DNA of 64,000 bases from NCBI RefSeq assembly GCF_007991175.1, contig NZ_BJXV01000013.1, positions 1 to 64,000 of the forward strand, given 5' to 3'. The position numbers and the translations under genes are program-made. A model generated the notes under the pieces. That model was not told where the DNA came from, ran no database searches, and saw only the letters and a program-made list of their open reading frames with translations. This document shows, piece after piece, positions 17,913 through 27,307 of the stretch. Numbering within the stretch: position 1 is the stretch's first letter; the number at the start of each line of letters is the position of its first letter. The DNA comes from Halovibrio variabilis (GTDB taxonomy: Bacteria; Pseudomonadota; Gammaproteobacteria; Pseudomonadales; Halomonadaceae).

Positions 17913-19092
17913 TCTTAGCGGGTGCCTGGGTCAGCATGCGCACCCCAATATTGCCCAGCAGTGCCGCGCCTAACATGGTGAGCACCATGGGCCAGAGATG
18001 CTCAACCTCAAACAGCCCCACCATCACACCGGCAAGTGCGCCACAGCTAAACTGGATGCCACCTAACAGCGCCGTTGCGGTAGCGCTAATATGGCCAAAG
18101 TGATCCAGTAACGAGGATATGGCGTTGGGCGTAATCAAGCCAATCATGCCGGTAAACAGCATAATCAACGGCACCACGATGAATAGCGACGCCATATTCA
18201 GCGCGGTCACCAATACCAGACTTAGCGCGGCGATAAGCTGTATGGACAGGCCCAGGCGTAAGTTTTGCTGTGGGGTACGCTTGCGGATTAAGTGAATATT
18301 GACGCGATTGGAAAGCGCTATAACCAGCACGTTGACCCCAAATACAAGCGGATAAGTACCTGGCGACAAGCCAAAATAGTCTAAATATAGGAACGGTGAT
18401 GCGGTCACGAATGCAAATAGCCCGGCAAACGACGACGCAACCGCACAAATATAGCCCATGCCTTCGCGATGTTTAAGCACGCTGGCGTAGTTGCGTATCA
18501 CCTGCCGCGGTGATGCCGCCGGTAGCGACATATCGCGGGTTTCGGGCAGGCGCGTTCCCAGCAGCCAGAGTAAAAAGCCCGCGTAGACGGCCAAAAACAC
18601 AAAAATCAGCCACCAACCGGCAATGTGCAGCAGCAAGCTCCCCACAGCGGGCGCCACCAGCGGCGCAAGCATCATAATCATCGCCATGGTGGACATGACT
18701 TTGGCGGCTTCCCGACCGCTAAAGCAGTCGCGCACAATCGCCGCCGAGTTAACCACACAGGCGCCGCCCCCGAGCGCCTGCAAGAACCGCCATGCGAGCA
18801 GCGTGGGCAAACTGTCTACCGTGGTGATGGCGAGACTTGCAAGCATAAAAACCACGAGGCCGCCCAACAGCACTGGCTTTCTGCCCATACGGTCTGATAA
18901 CGGCCCAAAGCATAGCTGGCCCAGCGCAAACCCAAACAAAAACACGCTGATGGAGAGTTCAGTACGATGAATACTGGCACCGATACTCTCTGCAATAATA
19001 CCCATGGCAGGCAAATAGGCATCAATAGCAAAGGGCGCGAGTGCCGTGTTGGCGGCGACCAACAATGCGACCCGGCGTGGATTAAGGTCCAT
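17905..19092 (-). CDS. Bcr/CflA-family multidrug efflux MFS transporter
   Basis: A 395-residue, 12-TM drug:H+ antiporter. The motif FGPLSDRMGRKPVLLGG between TM2 and TM3 and the opening ANTALAPFAIDAYLPAM are characteristic of the Bcr/CflA group. The ATG at 19092 has AAGGAG directly upstream; a GTG at 19113 would include that site in the coding region. It overlaps the TSUP gene by 8 bases. Confidence 0.9.
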   Translation of the reverse strand: MDLNPRRVALLVAANTALAPFAIDAYLPAMGIIAESIGASIHRTELSISVFLFGFALGQLCFGPLSDRMGRKPVLLGGLVVFMLASLAITTVDSLPTLLAWRFLQALGGGACVVNSAAIVRDCFSGREAAKVMSTMAMIMMLAPLVAPAVGSLLLHIAGWWLIFVFLAVYAGFLLWLLGTRLPETRDMSLPAASPRQVIRNYASVLKHREGMGYICAVASSFAGLFAFVTASPFLYLDYFGLSPGTYPLVFGVNVLVIALSNRVNIHLIRKRTPQQNLRLGLSIQLIAALSLVLVTALNMASLFIVVPLIMLFTGMIGLITPNAISSLLDHFGHISATATALLGGIQFSCGALAGVMVGLFEVEHLWPMVLTMLGAALLGNIGVRMLTQAPAKNG

Positions 19093-19240
19093 GGGGCTCC
19101 TTGGGAGAGGCACTAGACGTGCGCACTGGAATAGATAGGCCGCTAATGATAGCCGATTTTATGACACTTGTCGGTGCTGTACGCTATTGATACAGCGCTA
19201 CCAGAGATAGGAATAGCGTAAAAGCACACAACCGAGATAG

Positions 19241-19258
19241 CCCTGGAGAATGCCAGGG
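19241..19258 (-). terminator. Weak hairpin downstream of the STAS gene
   Basis: CCCTGG-AGAATG-CCAGGG forms a 6-base stem 20 bases past the STAS-protein stop. There is no T run, so termination is only possible, not shown. The remaining bases to 19092 show nothing else. Confidence 0.35.
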
Positions 19259-19279
19259 ACTTATCAGGCTGGGGGGCAT

Positions 19280-19798
19280 TTAATGGTGCGAGGAGGCGTC
19301 TTGCGACTCAAGCATTTCAACCAGGGGCTGAAACTGCTCACGGTTGTGCTCGTTCATGTGCATTAAGATGCGGTGGGCTTCAAGGATTCGCTCGCGAAGC
19401 CCTTCTTCATCAGCAGGTTCTTCCGGCAATTCTTCGAGTGCGTCGTTGAGTGCGCTCGTTTGCTGCAACGGCGCTTCCATCAGGGTAAAAAAGCGCGCAA
19501 ACCCCATCACATCAAGCATTTTTCGAACGTCAGGATTATCGACGATAATGGTCGGCGGCTGCTCCAAACGCCCTTTCACCGCCATAGCGACCTTGGCAAG
19601 AAAACCCAGCGCCGTGGAGTCCACATTGGTCGCCTCGCGCAGGTCGATCAATACCGCACGCAGCCCCGGCGTCTCAGCGAGACGCTGGGCTTGGTTATCG
19701 AGCGTGGCGCACAGCGTCAACCGCACATCACCACATAACTTTAGTACAAAAACACCAGAATCGAACGCCGCTTTAATGCGGCCTTCTTCAATCAGCAT
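19280..19798 (-). CDS. STAS-domain anti-sigma-factor antagonist, HsbA-like
   Basis: About 172 residues. Residues 1-105 form a STAS domain with LIDLREATNVDSTALGFLAKV, where Ser in DSTALG is the expected phosphorylation site. A charged helical extension (about 120-172) follows. Its start lies inside the end of the upstream PP2C gene, a coupling seen in HsbR-HsbA partner-switching pairs of Pseudomonas that govern flagellar and biofilm choices. The assignment rests on domain and context. The start could also be a TTG two codons upstream. Confidence 0.82.
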   Translation of the reverse strand: MLIEEGRIKAAFDSGVFVLKLCGDVRLTLCATLDNQAQRLAETPGLRAVLIDLREATNVDSTALGFLAKVAMAVKGRLEQPPTIIVDNPDVRKMLDVMGFARFFTLMEAPLQQTSALNDALEELPEEPADEEGLRERILEAHRILMHMNEHNREQFQPLVEMLESQDASSHH

Positions 19799-20984
19799 GA
19801 CCAAATCCGCTCACCATCATGATTGTTAGATCATCGGGTAAAGCATCGCGCTCTTGGTTGGCATCAAACTCTGCGTCTCCTTCGGCAAGGAGTACATTTG
19901 TTTCAGCTAGCCGATCGCGCAACTGCTCAAGGGTGACACTTTCGCTTACTAATTGCTCAAGCTCCTTGAGCCGCGTGTCGAGCGTATTACCCGGCAAGCA
20001 TTCCAATACACCGTCCGAACAGAGCCATAGTCGAAATTCAGCCGGCAACGAACAGCTAAGTGAAGGATACTCTACATCGGGGAAAAGGCCTACCGGCATT
20101 CCCTCGCCTTCTAAGCGGCTTAGCTTTCCTTCTGCCGCCAATAGGGGCATAGGCAGCTGCGCGCCGAGCGAATAGTGAAGAGTATGCGCTTCATGGTCAA
20201 TCACACCGACAAATAAGGTGGCATGTTTGCCGATATCGGTACCCTGCAATTCACGGTTCATTGCCCGCAACCAGTCAGCAGGCAGCGTTTCCGGCTGCTG
20301 GCCATCCCACTCACCCAGCCAACGGTTGCACAAATACTTAAGCAGTACCGTGACAAACGCTGACGAGGCGCCATGCCCCGATACGTCGGCGAAATAAAAG
20401 GCACTGTAACGCGCGTTATAACGTTGGTAATCGAGAAAATCGCCGGACAAATACAGCGACGGGGCAAACACATAGTCGTAAGACACCCCGTTAATCACCT
20501 TGGGCCGCAGCGGCAATAAGCGCCGCTGAATGTGACCACCGCTCTGCTGATCCATCCGCAGTAGCGCCAAGTGCGTCTCTAAGCTTTCATTTAGCTCCGC
20601 CAGCCGCTCGTGATCGCGCTCGCGTTCCAGCGCCAGATCGTTAAGCTCAATGGCTTTGCGTATCATTCGTCGCAGCAATTCAGCGTGACGCAGGGGATGA
20701 ACAATATAGTCCACCAGTCCGACATCAACCGCCTTGATCAGATCCGCGTCTTGACGCGAGTCACTGACCACCAGGGTCGGCAAGCGGCGCGTCAGTTGCG
20801 ACCACCGCTGCCTGGGGACCGCTCGGGCATGGGCAACGATCAGCGCCGTGTCGGCGGGTAGATCCTCGATGTCCTCACTCGCAAATACCCACATGTCATC
20901 GCAGGTAATCGCCTCGGCCAGCGCGTCGCGCTCCCGCCCCGGCTCATCGATCACTGCGATCAACTGCTTAGAATGATCCATCAT
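19788..20984 (-). CDS. SpoIIE/PP2C phosphatase with degenerate receiver domain, HsbR-like
   Basis: About 398 residues: an N-terminal receiver-like domain (about 1-120), a coiled linker (about 125-165) and a PP2C/SpoIIE phosphatase (about 175-398) with LSGDFLDYQ, FADVSGHGASS, CSDGVLE and PDDLTIMMV metal-binding motifs. In the receiver the expected phospho-acceptor region reads VAHARAV with no Asp, and the conserved KP is HP, so classical phosphorylation looks lost. Unlike Pseudomonas HsbR there is no C-terminal kinase domain. It likely dephosphorylates the downstream STAS protein. The start at 20984 or 20981 is uncertain. Confidence 0.85.
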   Translation of the reverse strand: MMDHSKQLIAVIDEPGRERDALAEAITCDDMWVFASEDIEDLPADTALIVAHARAVPRQRWSQLTRRLPTLVVSDSRQDADLIKAVDVGLVDYIVHPLRHAELLRRMIRKAIELNDLALERERDHERLAELNESLETHLALLRMDQQSGGHIQRRLLPLRPKVINGVSYDYVFAPSLYLSGDFLDYQRYNARYSAFYFADVSGHGASSAFVTVLLKYLCNRWLGEWDGQQPETLPADWLRAMNRELQGTDIGKHATLFVGVIDHEAHTLHYSLGAQLPMPLLAAEGKLSRLEGEGMPVGLFPDVEYPSLSCSLPAEFRLWLCSDGVLECLPGNTLDTRLKELEQLVSESVTLEQLRDRLAETNVLLAEGDAEFDANQERDALPDDLTIMMVSGFGHAD

Positions 20985-20989
20985 CAGCC

Positions 20990-21883
20990 TCAATCAGCGG
21001 AGTCGCCGTCACCCGAGTCGCTATCATTACTGTTATCAAGATCGCGGTCATCAGAATCGCTATCGTCAACATCACTGTCTTCAAAATCACTGTCTTCAAA
21101 ATCACTGTCGTCAAAATCACTGTCGTCAAAATCAAAGTCATCGGCGGCAAAAGGGTCAGCGCCCAATTCGCCATCGCTCACTTTAAACTGACGATTTTGT
21201 AAATATGCGTCACGAATAAAACGGTAGCGATCCCCACTAATCAACTCCTCTCGATCGAGCAGCCCCGCACGCGTATCAATCGCATTGAGGGCGGTCAGGC
21301 TAATCCGAACGCTATCCTCCTCTACGTAGGTAACCGGATAGGTGGCCATATCAGCGGGTAAGCCGGAGGTATCGCGCAGCGTACTGGGGCCGAAGAAAGG
21401 CAGCACAAGATAGCGCGAGTCTTCCCAGCCCCACACCGCTAACGTTTGACCAAAATCTTCCTCATCCGCGGTCACTTCCATTAGCGTGGCGTAATCCAAC
21501 AGCCCGCCGATACCCACCGTGGAATTGATCAAAAACCGCGACGTCGCCAGACCTGCATTCGCCGGCTTGCCTTGCAGTACGCTGTTAAGCGCTGTGCGCA
21601 GCTCGCCCAAATTAGAGAAGAAATTACCGACGCCGGTCTGCACCGGGTCAGGCGTAACCGTACGATAGCCCTTTGCCACAGGCTTAAGCGCGTAGCGGTC
21701 CAACACGTCGTTAAACGCAAACACTTTGCGGTTAAACCCTTCCCAGGGGTCTTCAGGGTGCGTGTCCTGCGCGACTTGTGTGCTAGCACAACCAGCGGTG
21801 GCTAATAACGCCACCAGCAGAAGTGGCAAACCACCAGAGCGCAACCTAAGTGCTGACTTTTTGTTACTTAACCACTGCTGCAT
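20990..21883 (-). CDS. mlaA: MlaA (VacJ) outer-membrane lipoprotein with Asp/Ser-rich tail
   Basis: A 297-residue lipoprotein: signal peptide with lipobox LLATAGCAS, then the MlaA domain (DPWEGFNRKVFAFNDVLDRY, FGPSTLRDTSGLPAD). MlaA removes misplaced phospholipids from the outer leaflet of the outer membrane and passes them to MlaC. The ATG at 21883 is chosen because AAAGGAAA precedes it. The last about 50 residues are an acidic low-complexity tail built on DF(D/E)DS repeats, which ordinary MlaA lacks. It lies 31 bases after the KASIII-like gene and just before the PP2C gene. Confidence 0.93.
   Translation of the reverse strand: MQQWLSNKKSALRLRSGGLPLLLVALLATAGCASTQVAQDTHPEDPWEGFNRKVFAFNDVLDRYALKPVAKGYRTVTPDPVQTGVGNFFSNLGELRTALNSVLQGKPANAGLATSRFLINSTVGIGGLLDYATLMEVTADEEDFGQTLAVWGWEDSRYLVLPFFGPSTLRDTSGLPADMATYPVTYVEEDSVRISLTALNAIDTRAGLLDREELISGDRYRFIRDAYLQNRQFKVSDGELGADPFAADDFDFDDSDFDDSDFEDSDFEDSDVDDSDSDDRDLDNSNDSDSGDGDSAD
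21071..21130. repeat. Four tandem 15-base repeats in the mlaA tail
   Basis: Four copies of ATCACTGTC(T/G)TCAAA in a row (two of each variant) encode the DF(D/E)DS units of the MlaA tail. A fifth, diverged unit follows on the right side. Copy-number change here would lengthen or shorten the tail in frame. Confidence 0.9.
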
Positions 21884-21914
21884 GACATTTCCTTTTTTTC
21901 GATTCCGCACCGCG

Positions 21915-23036
21915 CTACTGACGACGCACCACGACACTGCCAGCACTGTAACCCGCCCCAAAGGAGCAAATCACACCAATATCCCCCTCGGCGAACGCTT
22001 CGCGATGAAGGTGGAACGCAATGATGGAACCCGCAGAACTGGTGTTAGCGTAACGGTCCAAAATAATCGGCGCCTGAGTTTCACTGGGGTCATACCCCAG
22101 CACTTTACGGGCAATCAAGTCGTTCATATGTCGATTGGCTTGGTGTAGCCACATGCGTTTTAGATCGCTGCTGCTCAACGCCAAAGACGCTAAATGATCG
22201 GTGATCAATTTAGCCACCATGGGGCAAACCTCTTTAAACACACGCCGCCCTTCCTGTACAAACAGCTTATCTAAAGCCAGCGGATCGCTATCGGTCACGC
22301 GGTTTAGAAAACCAGCATTGTTACGGATCGTATTAGAAAACTGAGTGACCAAGCGCGTGCCAAGGATTTCAAAACGCTCGTCGGCAACCGCAATGGCGCT
22401 ATTTTCTACTACCACAGCGGTACAAGCATCGCCGAAAATAAAGTGGCTGTCACGGTCGCGAAAATTGAGATGCGCCGAGCAAATCTCCGGATTCACCACT
22501 AATGCACGCTTGACGCTGCCCGAGGCTATCGCGTTGGCCGCCGTTTCTAACGCAAACGTGGCCGAACTACAGGCCACATTCATATCAAACCCATAGCCGC
22601 TGGTGCCCAAGGCGTGCTGCACTTCTACCGCTACCGCGGGGTAGGCGCGCTCCAAGTTCGAGCAGGCGACAATGACCAACTCAATATCCGCCGCCTCTAC
22701 CTGAGCAGCGGCCAGCGCTTGGCGAGCCGCCGCCGTCGACATCTCGCACTGGATGGAGGGTTCATCGTTATTCCGCTGTGGCAGTTTAGGCCGCATGCGC
22801 TGTGGGTCAAGGATGCCCGACGCGTCGAGCACGTAGCGGCTTTTAATCCCCGAGGCTTTTTCGATAAATTCACTGCTCGAATACGCCAGCGGCTCGCGCT
22901 CACCGCGCTCAATGGCCCCGGCGTGCTGCGCATTTTCAGCGTCTACCCAAGTGTTAAATGCCGCCACCAGGGCCGCATTTTCAATGGCGTGTTCCGGTGT
23001 ATAGAGGCCTGTACCGGTAATCACCACATTTGTCAT
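21915..23036 (-). CDS. Beta-ketoacyl-ACP synthase III-like enzyme (PA3286-like)
   Basis: A 373-residue KASIII-fold enzyme. The catalytic Cys is in DMNVACSSATFAL, the His in MWLHQANRHMND and the Asn in RYANTSSAGS. It is longer than FabH (about 320) and resembles the Pseudomonas group that takes medium-chain acyl-CoA from beta-oxidation into fatty-acid synthesis; that specificity is inferred. AAAGGAG precedes the ATG at 23036; an upstream in-frame start is less likely. It leads an apparent operon with mlaA and the partner-switching pair, linking lipid synthesis with outer-membrane lipid balance. Confidence 0.88.
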   Translation of the reverse strand: MTNVVITGTGLYTPEHAIENAALVAAFNTWVDAENAQHAGAIERGEREPLAYSSSEFIEKASGIKSRYVLDASGILDPQRMRPKLPQRNNDEPSIQCEMSTAAARQALAAAQVEAADIELVIVACSNLERAYPAVAVEVQHALGTSGYGFDMNVACSSATFALETAANAIASGSVKRALVVNPEICSAHLNFRDRDSHFIFGDACTAVVVENSAIAVADERFEILGTRLVTQFSNTIRNNAGFLNRVTDSDPLALDKLFVQEGRRVFKEVCPMVAKLITDHLASLALSSSDLKRMWLHQANRHMNDLIARKVLGYDPSETQAPIILDRYANTSSAGSIIAFHLHREAFAEGDIGVICSFGAGYSAGSVVVRRQ

Positions 23037-23176
23037 GCCAATCTCCTTTAAGCGGCTTGCCGACATTGCGCACCAACCCTCGCGCGGGACTTGTGGCGAA
23101 CCCATACCGTTACTGTGTGCGTAAAATGGCGATTTTTCCAGCGGCTATTTTGCTAACCACCGTGTTTAGCGAGCAC

Positions 23177-26100
23177 TTAAACGCTAACGATCTCCTGCCA
23201 GCGTTTTTCAAGTCGTTTGACTGAAACGGGCATACTCGTGCCCAACTGCTGAGCAAATAGCGATACCCTTAGTTCTTGTAGCCACCAGCCAAACGCGACC
23301 AATGCCGGGTCTTCCACTCGTCCGCGGCGCTCACTTTTACGGCGGGCATCAAAGCGCGCCTCTAATGCTTGGACGTCTTGCATCATCATTTGATCACGAC
23401 CGCGCTCACGGGCGGCTTTTTCAAGCCGAATCAGCGCCGCCTCGGTATAGCGGGGGTATTCCTGCAGCCACGGGCCTGCATCGTGAATAAACCCGGGGTA
23501 AACCAAGCGCTGCATCTGGGCGTTAACGTCGCTGTATACCAGGGCCAAGGCAAAATTGAGCTTACCCTTTAACACTTTAGTGACCGCCAAGTGGCCCTGC
23601 AGCGCGGCTTCCACGCTCACCAGCAGTGATTTTGCCGCGTCAACGAGCTGATCCTGAGTCTCGTTTAGGCGCTGACTAAACGCGGCCTCTGAACGCGGCA
23701 GCGGGTACTGTGCCACCACTTGGGTAAACACCGCCAGCAGCAGATCATCGACCAGGGCTTGCTTACTGCCCACCTTGGCAAACAGCAGCGCACACGTCTC
23801 TACCCCAGGCAATTGTTTGATCGCTCGGACCTGTTCAGGAAGCTTAGCAATTGCCAACCGGGCAATGCCCTCCTGGTGGGCGGCGTCGGCTTTCGCCGGG
23901 TGGTCAAACAGCGCCACCTTGAACTCGCGGGCGTCGGCGACCAGGGCAGGATACGCCTCTACGCGAATACCTGCCTGGGTAGTAACACGCGAAGCAGGCA
24001 GCGGCGTCTTGGGCAGCCCGGCAACGGTAGGCTCATGGCTAACCTGTTCGGCCAGCGCTTGGGCGCCGGCGCTCGCCGCTGCTTCAAAGCGCTGCTCCAA
24101 CGCGCGCAGGTCGCGGCCCTGCCCCAAAGTTTCGCCCGCGTGATCGACCACCCGGATATTCATTATCAAATGCGGTGCGAGCTGGTCTAAACGCCAATCG
24201 TCGGGGTGCACCCGCGTCCCCGTTCGGCGGCGAATAAACTCCCCCAAGGCCTCGGTTAATGGCCGCTGGTCGGGCACCAGGGTCTCCAGCGCGGCATCCA
24301 CCCAGTCGGGAATCGGCACTACCTGGCGACGAATACTTTTCGGCAGCGACTTCAGCAGCGCAATACACTTTTCGCGCAGCAGCCCGGGCACCAGCCATTC
24401 CAACGCATGTGCTGGCACTTGCGGCAGCATGGCGGCGGGAACGGTCAGCGTAACGCCGTCGTCCTCGGCTTCCGGGTCAAAGTGGTAGCTCACCGGATAG
24501 GCAACGCCAGCCAAGACCAGATGATCAGGATACTGCGTTTGCGTCACATCGCCGGCATCCCGCGCCTTGAGTGTTTCAAGATCAAAGTGCAGCAGCTCGG
24601 GATCTTGCTGCTCGGCCTGCTTGCGCCAGTGTTCAAAGCCTTTACCGTTAACAATATCGGCCGGAATGCGCTGGTCGTAAAAGTCGAATAGCGTGTCTTC
24701 ATCGACCAGAATATCCCGCCGTCGGGCGCGATCTTCCAGTGCCTCGACTTCGTCGATCAGCGCCCGGTTATGTTCGAAAAAGCTACCTTGGGTCTGGAAA
24801 TCCCCCTCCACCAGCGCACGGCGAATAAATATCTCGCGGGCTTCCTGCGGGGCAATGGGCCCGTAGTGCACTTTGCGCCGGGCCACAATCGGCAGACCAA
24901 ACAACGTCACTTGCTCAAAAGCCACCACCTGGGCACGCTTCATTTCCCAATGCGGTTCGCTGTAGCTGCGCTTAACCAGGTGCTGCGCCTGAGGTTCTAT
25001 CCACTGCGGGTCGATTTTGGCCACGGTGCGGGCAAACAGCTTCGAGGTTTCTATCAGCTCAAACGCCATGATCCATTTGGGGGATTTCTTGGCCAACCCT
25101 GAGCCAGGGTGAATCATAAACTTGCGATTGCGCGCGCCGAGGTACTCGCGGTTTTCCAGCAGCGTACCCAGGTTGGAGAGCAGCCCCGAAAGCAGCGCCT
25201 GATGCACTTTGCCCGAGGTTTTACGGCGCGTTTGCCGCGCCTGCTCTTCGCTCTCATCCTCATCGCGGGGTGCCGGTGCCGGGACCTCAATGTCCATATC
25301 GCGGAGTAGCTGGCGGAGTTGACGGAAGGTATCGTGCCACTCGCGCATGCGCAGGTAGTTAATATAATGCTCGCGACACCAGCGGCGTAGCTGATTCCCT
25401 GACAGCGCCTCGCGGGCATTCTCAATGCCGTGCCAGAGGTTCAGCAAAGCGACGAAGTCGGAATCCGGGTCGTGCCAGCGCTGATGGGCTTGATCCGCGG
25501 CTTGGCGCTTATCGGCAGGCCGGTCCCGGGGGTCTTGAATGGCCAGCGCCGACACCACAATCAGCACGTCGCGCAGGCTACCGTGTTCAGCGCCCGCCAG
25601 CACCATGCGTGCTAAGCGTGGATCAATCGGCAGCCGCGCCAGCTTACGGCCCAGCGGGGAAAGACGCTGCTGCTCATCCACCGCGCCCAGCTCAAACAAC
25701 AGCCGAAAACCGTCTTTAACAAAGCGGCTATCCGGTGGGTCAACAAACGGGAACGCCTCTATATCGCCGAGTTTGAGCCCCAGCATCGACAGAATCACCG
25801 ACGCCAGGTTGGTGCGCTGAATTTCCGGGTCGGTAAACCCAGGGCGCGCTAAAAAATCTTCTTCGCTGTAAAGACGTATACAAACGCCTTCGGCGATCCG
25901 CCCGCAGCGCCCTTTACGCTGATTGGCACTGGCTTGGCTAACCGCCTCTACCGGTAAGCGCTGGATTTTGGAGCGGTAGCTATAGCGGCTGATACGCACC
26001 AGCCCTGGGTCGATCACGTAGCGAATACCGGGCACCGTCAGCGAGGTTTCGGCGACGTTGGTGGCCAGCACAATGCGCCGACCACGGTGCGGCGCAAACA

Positions 26101-27181
26101 CCCGGTTTTGCTCTTCGTTGGAGAGCCTGGCATAGAGCGGCAGGATTTCGGTGCCCTTCAGCTCGGCGCGGCGCAGTGTGTCTGCGGTTTCGCGAATCTC
26201 GCGCTCGCCGGGTAAAAACACCAGCACATCGCGGGGGCCGTGCAGCCAGCCTTTTTCGCGCTCAATGGCTTCAATCTCTTCCACCGCGTGCAGAATACCC
26301 TCCTGCAGCGTGCGATCTTCTTCGTCGTCTTCATCGCGCAACAGCGGCCGATAGTGCACTTCAACCGGGTAGGTGCGCCCGGTTACTTCAACCACCGGCG
26401 CGGGCGTTTTGGCGGTGCCAAAGTGTTTGGCAAAGCGTTCTACGTCGATAGTCGCCGAGGTAATGATGACTTTGAGATCGGGCCGTTTGGGCAACAGGCG
26501 CTTGAGGTAGCCGAGCAGAAAGTCGATGTTCAGGCTGCGCTCGTGGGCTTCGTCAATAATGATGGTGTCGTAGCGCAGCAGCAGCGGATCATTCTGCGTT
26601 TCGGCCAGCAAAATGCCGTCGGTCATTAGCTTGACTAACGTGCTGGGCGTGCTCTGATCGCTGAAACGCACCTGGTAACCTACCTGCTCGCCCAGGGGCA
26701 CTTCCAGTTCTTCGGCCAAGCGCCCGGCCACACTTCGCGCCGCCAAACGACGCGGCTGGGTATGACCAATCAAGCCACGACGGCCGCGCCCTAGCTGCAA
26801 ACACATTTTGGGTAGCTGGGTGGTTTTGCCTGAGCCGGTCTCCCCGGCGATGACCACCACCTGGTGGTCGCGTATGGCGTTGAGAATATCCTCTCGCCGC
26901 TCGACCACGGGGAGTTCCGGTGGGTAGTTGAGGGCGACCTTTTGCGCTTCCCGCTGGCTGAGCTGCTGCTGGGCGCGGCTCACCTCGCGCTGCACTTCGT
27001 CCAAACCACGGCTAATCGGTTTATTATCGCGCAGGCGACGGCTCAAACCGGCCAGGCGACGCTCCAGCCGCTCGGCATCGCGCAGCATAACATCGCCCGC
27101 TGCCTGTTTTAGCGACGCGAGACGTTGGCTATCGGTGGGAGCTGGGGATGTTTCAGTGGTCACGATAGAGTCGGTTTCCAT
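23177..27181 (-). CDS. hrpA: ATP-dependent RNA helicase HrpA
   Basis: A 1,334-residue DEAH-box helicase, the usual HrpA length. Walker A GETGSGKTTQ, motif II DEAH (IIIDEAHERSLN), motif III SAT and motif VI QRKGRCGR are intact, followed by the HA2 and OB-like domains and the long bacterial C-terminal region. It rescues stalled ribosomes and processes mRNA in E. coli. The ATG at 27181 lacks a strong ribosome site. It is preceded by the fadD terminator and is probably transcribed alone. Confidence 0.95.
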   Translation of the reverse strand: METDSIVTTETSPAPTDSQRLASLKQAAGDVMLRDAERLERRLAGLSRRLRDNKPISRGLDEVQREVSRAQQQLSQREAQKVALNYPPELPVVERREDILNAIRDHQVVVIAGETGSGKTTQLPKMCLQLGRGRRGLIGHTQPRRLAARSVAGRLAEELEVPLGEQVGYQVRFSDQSTPSTLVKLMTDGILLAETQNDPLLLRYDTIIIDEAHERSLNIDFLLGYLKRLLPKRPDLKVIITSATIDVERFAKHFGTAKTPAPVVEVTGRTYPVEVHYRPLLRDEDDEEDRTLQEGILHAVEEIEAIEREKGWLHGPRDVLVFLPGEREIRETADTLRRAELKGTEILPLYARLSNEEQNRVFAPHRGRRIVLATNVAETSLTVPGIRYVIDPGLVRISRYSYRSKIQRLPVEAVSQASANQRKGRCGRIAEGVCIRLYSEEDFLARPGFTDPEIQRTNLASVILSMLGLKLGDIEAFPFVDPPDSRFVKDGFRLLFELGAVDEQQRLSPLGRKLARLPIDPRLARMVLAGAEHGSLRDVLIVVSALAIQDPRDRPADKRQAADQAHQRWHDPDSDFVALLNLWHGIENAREALSGNQLRRWCREHYINYLRMREWHDTFRQLRQLLRDMDIEVPAPAPRDEDESEEQARQTRRKTSGKVHQALLSGLLSNLGTLLENREYLGARNRKFMIHPGSGLAKKSPKWIMAFELIETSKLFARTVAKIDPQWIEPQAQHLVKRSYSEPHWEMKRAQVVAFEQVTLFGLPIVARRKVHYGPIAPQEAREIFIRRALVEGDFQTQGSFFEHNRALIDEVEALEDRARRRDILVDEDTLFDFYDQRIPADIVNGKGFEHWRKQAEQQDPELLHFDLETLKARDAGDVTQTQYPDHLVLAGVAYPVSYHFDPEAEDDGVTLTVPAAMLPQVPAHALEWLVPGLLREKCIALLKSLPKSIRRQVVPIPDWVDAALETLVPDQRPLTEALGEFIRRRTGTRVHPDDWRLDQLAPHLIMNIRVVDHAGETLGQGRDLRALEQRFEAAASAGAQALAEQVSHEPTVAGLPKTPLPASRVTTQAGIRVEAYPALVADAREFKVALFDHPAKADAAHQEGIARLAIAKLPEQVRAIKQLPGVETCALLFAKVGSKQALVDDLLLAVFTQVVAQYPLPRSEAAFSQRLNETQDQLVDAAKSLLVSVEAALQGHLAVTKVLKGKLNFALALVYSDVNAQMQRLVYPGFIHDAGPWLQEYPRYTEAALIRLEKAARERGRDQMMMQDVQALEARFDARRKSERRGRVEDPALVAFGWWLQELRVSLFAQQLGTSMPVSVKRLEKRWQEIVSV

Positions 27182-27204
27182 TCGCTTGAGAGCTTGAGTG
27201 GTTC

Positions 27205-27233
27205 AAAAAATCAGCCCGCTCATGTGAGCGGGC
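27205..27233 (-). terminator. Rho-independent terminator of fadD
   Basis: GCCCGCTC-ATGT-GAGCGGGC (27214-27233) is followed in the leftward direction by a six-T tract (27205-27210). It separates fadD from hrpA. Confidence 0.9.
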
Positions 27234-27307
27234 CTGAAACACAGTGCCGTATTGTAACGCTTTCAACTCCCCGACGCCTAACCCAGCGCCGCGTCGTTGT
27301 TTAATGG

